From positions 1-7,347 of the forward strand of contig VBLM01000624.1 in the NCBI GenBank assembly GCA_005879095.1: a stretch of 7,347 nt of DNA, written 5' to 3'. The notes below the pieces were generated by a model, which was given only the letters and a program-made list of their open reading frames with translations, ran no database searches and was not told the DNA's origin. The translations under genes were made by a program, and so were the position numbers. This document shows positions 6,304 through 7,347 of this stretch, in pieces (position 1 is the stretch's first letter; each line of letters opens with the position of its first letter). This stretch comes from Deltaproteobacteria bacterium (GTDB lineage: Bacteria > Myxococcota > Myxococcia > Myxococcales > 40CM-4-68-19).

Positions 6304-6788
6304 CGGCAGCTTGTTGCCGGTGTCGTAATCCCGAGCGTCTTGCCGCGCACCTCGTACGAGCCGGCGGCCACCTTGCGCCAGCGGCCCTCGTGCACCTCGC
6401 GCGAGCGGTCGCCGAGCTGGCGCGCGAGCGCGATGATCTCGCCGATCACCAGCTCCGCCACGCTGCGCGTATTCGAAAACGGCGCGTTGAACACCGGAAT
6501 GCCACGTTGATTCGCCGCCGCCAGATCGACCTGGTTGGTGCCGATACAGAAGCAGCCGACCGCGAGCAGACGCCGCGCCTCCGCGAGCGCCTTGTCCGTC
6601 ACCCGTGTCTTGCTGCGGATACCCAGCAGATGCACGTCCCGCAGTTTTAGAGCGAGCTCGTCTTCCTTCAACGCCCCGGCCACGATCTCGAGCTGGAAAC
6701 CCTGCCCGCGAATCACCTCGTGCGCGGTGGCGTGGATATTCTCCAGGAGGAGGACCTTGATCTGATCGACCGGGAAGGATGTCGCCAT
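6177..6788 (-). CDS. serA: SerA N-terminal fragment (203-aa reading frame; genuine to about residue 153)
   Basis: This is the reading frame from ATG 6788 to the stop at 6177-6179. The first about 153 residues are SerA: the substrate-binding domain (ATAHEVIRGQGF, LLGIRSKTRVTD) and the start of the nucleotide-binding domain. After VRGKTLGI (ending near 6327) the frame is wrong and the remaining about 50 residues are Arg/Ser-rich nonsense. Upstream of the ATG only a weak AGG is seen, so translation may depend on readout from the DsbA-like gene. It is listed separately only because it is the open frame a gene caller would report. Confidence 0.55.
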   Translation of the reverse strand: MATSFPVDQIKVLLLENIHATAHEVIRGQGFQLEIVAGALKEDELALKLRDVHLLGIRSKTRVTDKALAEARRLLAVGCFCIGTNQVDLAAANQRGIPVFNAPFSNTRSVAELVIGEIIALARQLGDRSREVHEGRWRKVAAGSYEVRGKTLGITTPATSCRWATTVRVRRCRSCWRRRTSSRCTFRSRRRRGRCSAPRRSPR

Positions 6789-6792
6789 TTGC

Positions 6793-7347
6793 CTATTTCG
6801 ACGGCTTGGCGCCGAGCTGCTGCATCGCCAGGCGGAAAACGGGCAACTCCTGGGCGCCCTGCACTGCCAGCTGGTCGTCGAAGATGAACGTCGGCACGGC
6901 GTGGATGCCCACCTCGTGCGCTTCGCGGACGCCCTCTTCGACGGCGGCGCGATATGTCCCCTTTTCGAGCTCGCGTTGCAGCTCGTCGGGATCGAGGCCG
7001 CCTTTCACAGCGGCCTCGCGCAGCACATCGAACGAATACAGATCCTTTCCTTCCGTCCAATAAGCTTTCAATAGCTCGGCGTGCATCGGCTCGAGTTTCC
7101 CACGCGCCCTGGCGAACTCCGCGGCTTCGTGCGCGCGGCGCGTCGAGGGCACGAAATCCCGCCGCACCATCTTGAGACCCTCGCGCTCGGCGCGCCTCTT
7201 CAACGGATCGTTCGGATCCTTCATCCGCTCGCGCACGTACGCCGGCAGCGGCGAGCCTTCCGGCGGCGTCTCCGGGCGCAGGAAGAACGGCCGCCAGTCG
7301 ACGGTAAGGTCGTATTCCTTGCCGAGCTTCTCGATCTCCACGAGACC
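6793..7347 (-). CDS. DsbA/FrnE-like thioredoxin-fold oxidoreductase, 5' end off the right edge
   Basis: The frame is open from the right edge to the TAG at 6793-6795 (184 residues visible). It resembles the FrnE-type DsbA family: GLVEIEKLGKEYDLTVDWRP with FFLRPETPPEG near the start, a helical insert rich in charged residues, and near the end the conserved HAVPTFIFDDQLAVQGAQ, which contains the cis-proline loop (VPTF) and the family Gly-Ala-Gln. The expected CxxC active site (CPFCY-like) would lie roughly 10 residues beyond the edge, so redox activity cannot be confirmed. Glutathione-dependent isomerases of the same fold are the alternative. The visible part lacks a signal peptide region. The gap to the serA start is 4 nt, suggesting one operon with this gene first. 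Confidence 0.85.
   Translation of the reverse strand, partial: GLVEIEKLGKEYDLTVDWRPFFLRPETPPEGSPLPAYVRERMKDPNDPLKRRAEREGLKMVRRDFVPSTRRAHEAAEFARARGKLEPMHAELLKAYWTEGKDLYSFDVLREAAVKGGLDPDELQRELEKGTYRAAVEEGVREAHEVGIHAVPTFIFDDQLAVQGAQELPVFRLAMQQLGAKPSK

Larger units (their letters stand above)
5635..6788 (-). pseudogene. serA: D-3-phosphoglycerate dehydrogenase, E. coli-type with C-terminal ACT domain; broken by a deletion of about 70 nt with frameshift
   Basis: SerA catalyses NAD-dependent oxidation of 3-phosphoglycerate, the first step of serine synthesis, in the cytoplasm. The N-terminal frame (6788 to about 6328) carries VGCFCIGTNQVDL, RGIPVFNAPFSNTRSVAELV and VRGKTLGI. A different frame (from about 6327) resumes with YDTGNKLPMGNN and carries substrate and catalytic motifs NLSRGNVV (Arg), AIDVYPEEPE (Glu) and LTPHVGGST (His). 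An ACT-like domain follows, ending in RILY as in E. coli SerA. Between GKTLGI and YDTGN the E. coli protein has about 23 residues including the GYGHIG nucleotide-binding loop; these are absent, with one further base lost, which shifts the frame. The two parts total about 383 codons, against 410 residues in E. coli, which agrees with this. As read, no functional enzyme is possible. Whether this is real or an assembly error cannot be told from sequence. The gene follows the DsbA-like gene by 4 nt. Confidence 0.88.

Noticed and set aside
5764..6510. Plus-strand open frame of 248 aa
   Set aside because: It is antisense to serA, whose catalytic and ACT-domain motifs are plain. Its composition is Arg-rich and featureless.
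6177..6788. Programmed frameshift in serA
   Set aside because: No slippery sequence is evident, and the join also lacks about 23 conserved residues, so slippage alone could not restore a normal protein.

Overview
The window is GC-rich and densely coding, with almost no intergenic space. It contains no RNA gene, CRISPR array or insertion sequence that I can support. The gene content suggests a soil or environmental bacterium, plausibly Acidobacteriota (perhaps Vicinamibacteria-like). That content is an S9-type propeller peptidase, a HEAT-repeat/HD-GYP pair, a short PadR regulator coupled to a small membrane protein, an E. coli-type SerA and a FrnE/DsbA-like oxidoreductase. The taxonomic call is inference from gene content only.

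Layout. Positions 1-1418 (minus strand) hold the 5' part of an S9/prolyl-oligopeptidase-like gene. It reads off the left edge and carries an in-frame tandem duplication with a period of 666 nt. A 39-nt divergent gap follows. On the plus strand there are then two coupled genes: a 572-aa HEAT-repeat protein (1458-3176) and a 493-aa HD-GYP-like protein (3176-4657). Next, also on the plus strand, come a short PadR-family regulator (4696-4992) and a four-helix membrane protein (4989-5657), which share an ATGA overlap. Convergent to these on the minus strand are a broken serA (5635-6788) and, upstream of it, a DsbA/FrnE-like oxidoreductase (6793-7347) that is cut off by the right edge.

Functional reading. 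The HEAT and HD-GYP proteins appear to share a distantly related N-terminal domain, are translationally coupled, and probably act together in a signalling or scaffold role. The PadR gene and its partner form a typical small autoregulated regulator/membrane-protein unit. The serA and DsbA-like genes are 4 nt apart and form a likely operon.

The most striking observations are three structural lesions in an otherwise ordinary region. They are (1) a 666-nt in-frame duplication inside the peptidase propeller, with copies 457/458 identical; (2) an in-frame loss of about 22 codons from the HD-GYP protein that removes the helix with the first metal-ligand His; and (3) a loss of about 70 nt in serA that removes the GxGxxG NAD-binding loop and shifts the frame. 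They could be true mutations, but three in about 7 kb, with two deletions of nearly equal size, also fits assembly error in a metagenome-derived contig. I see no convincing new biological system here.
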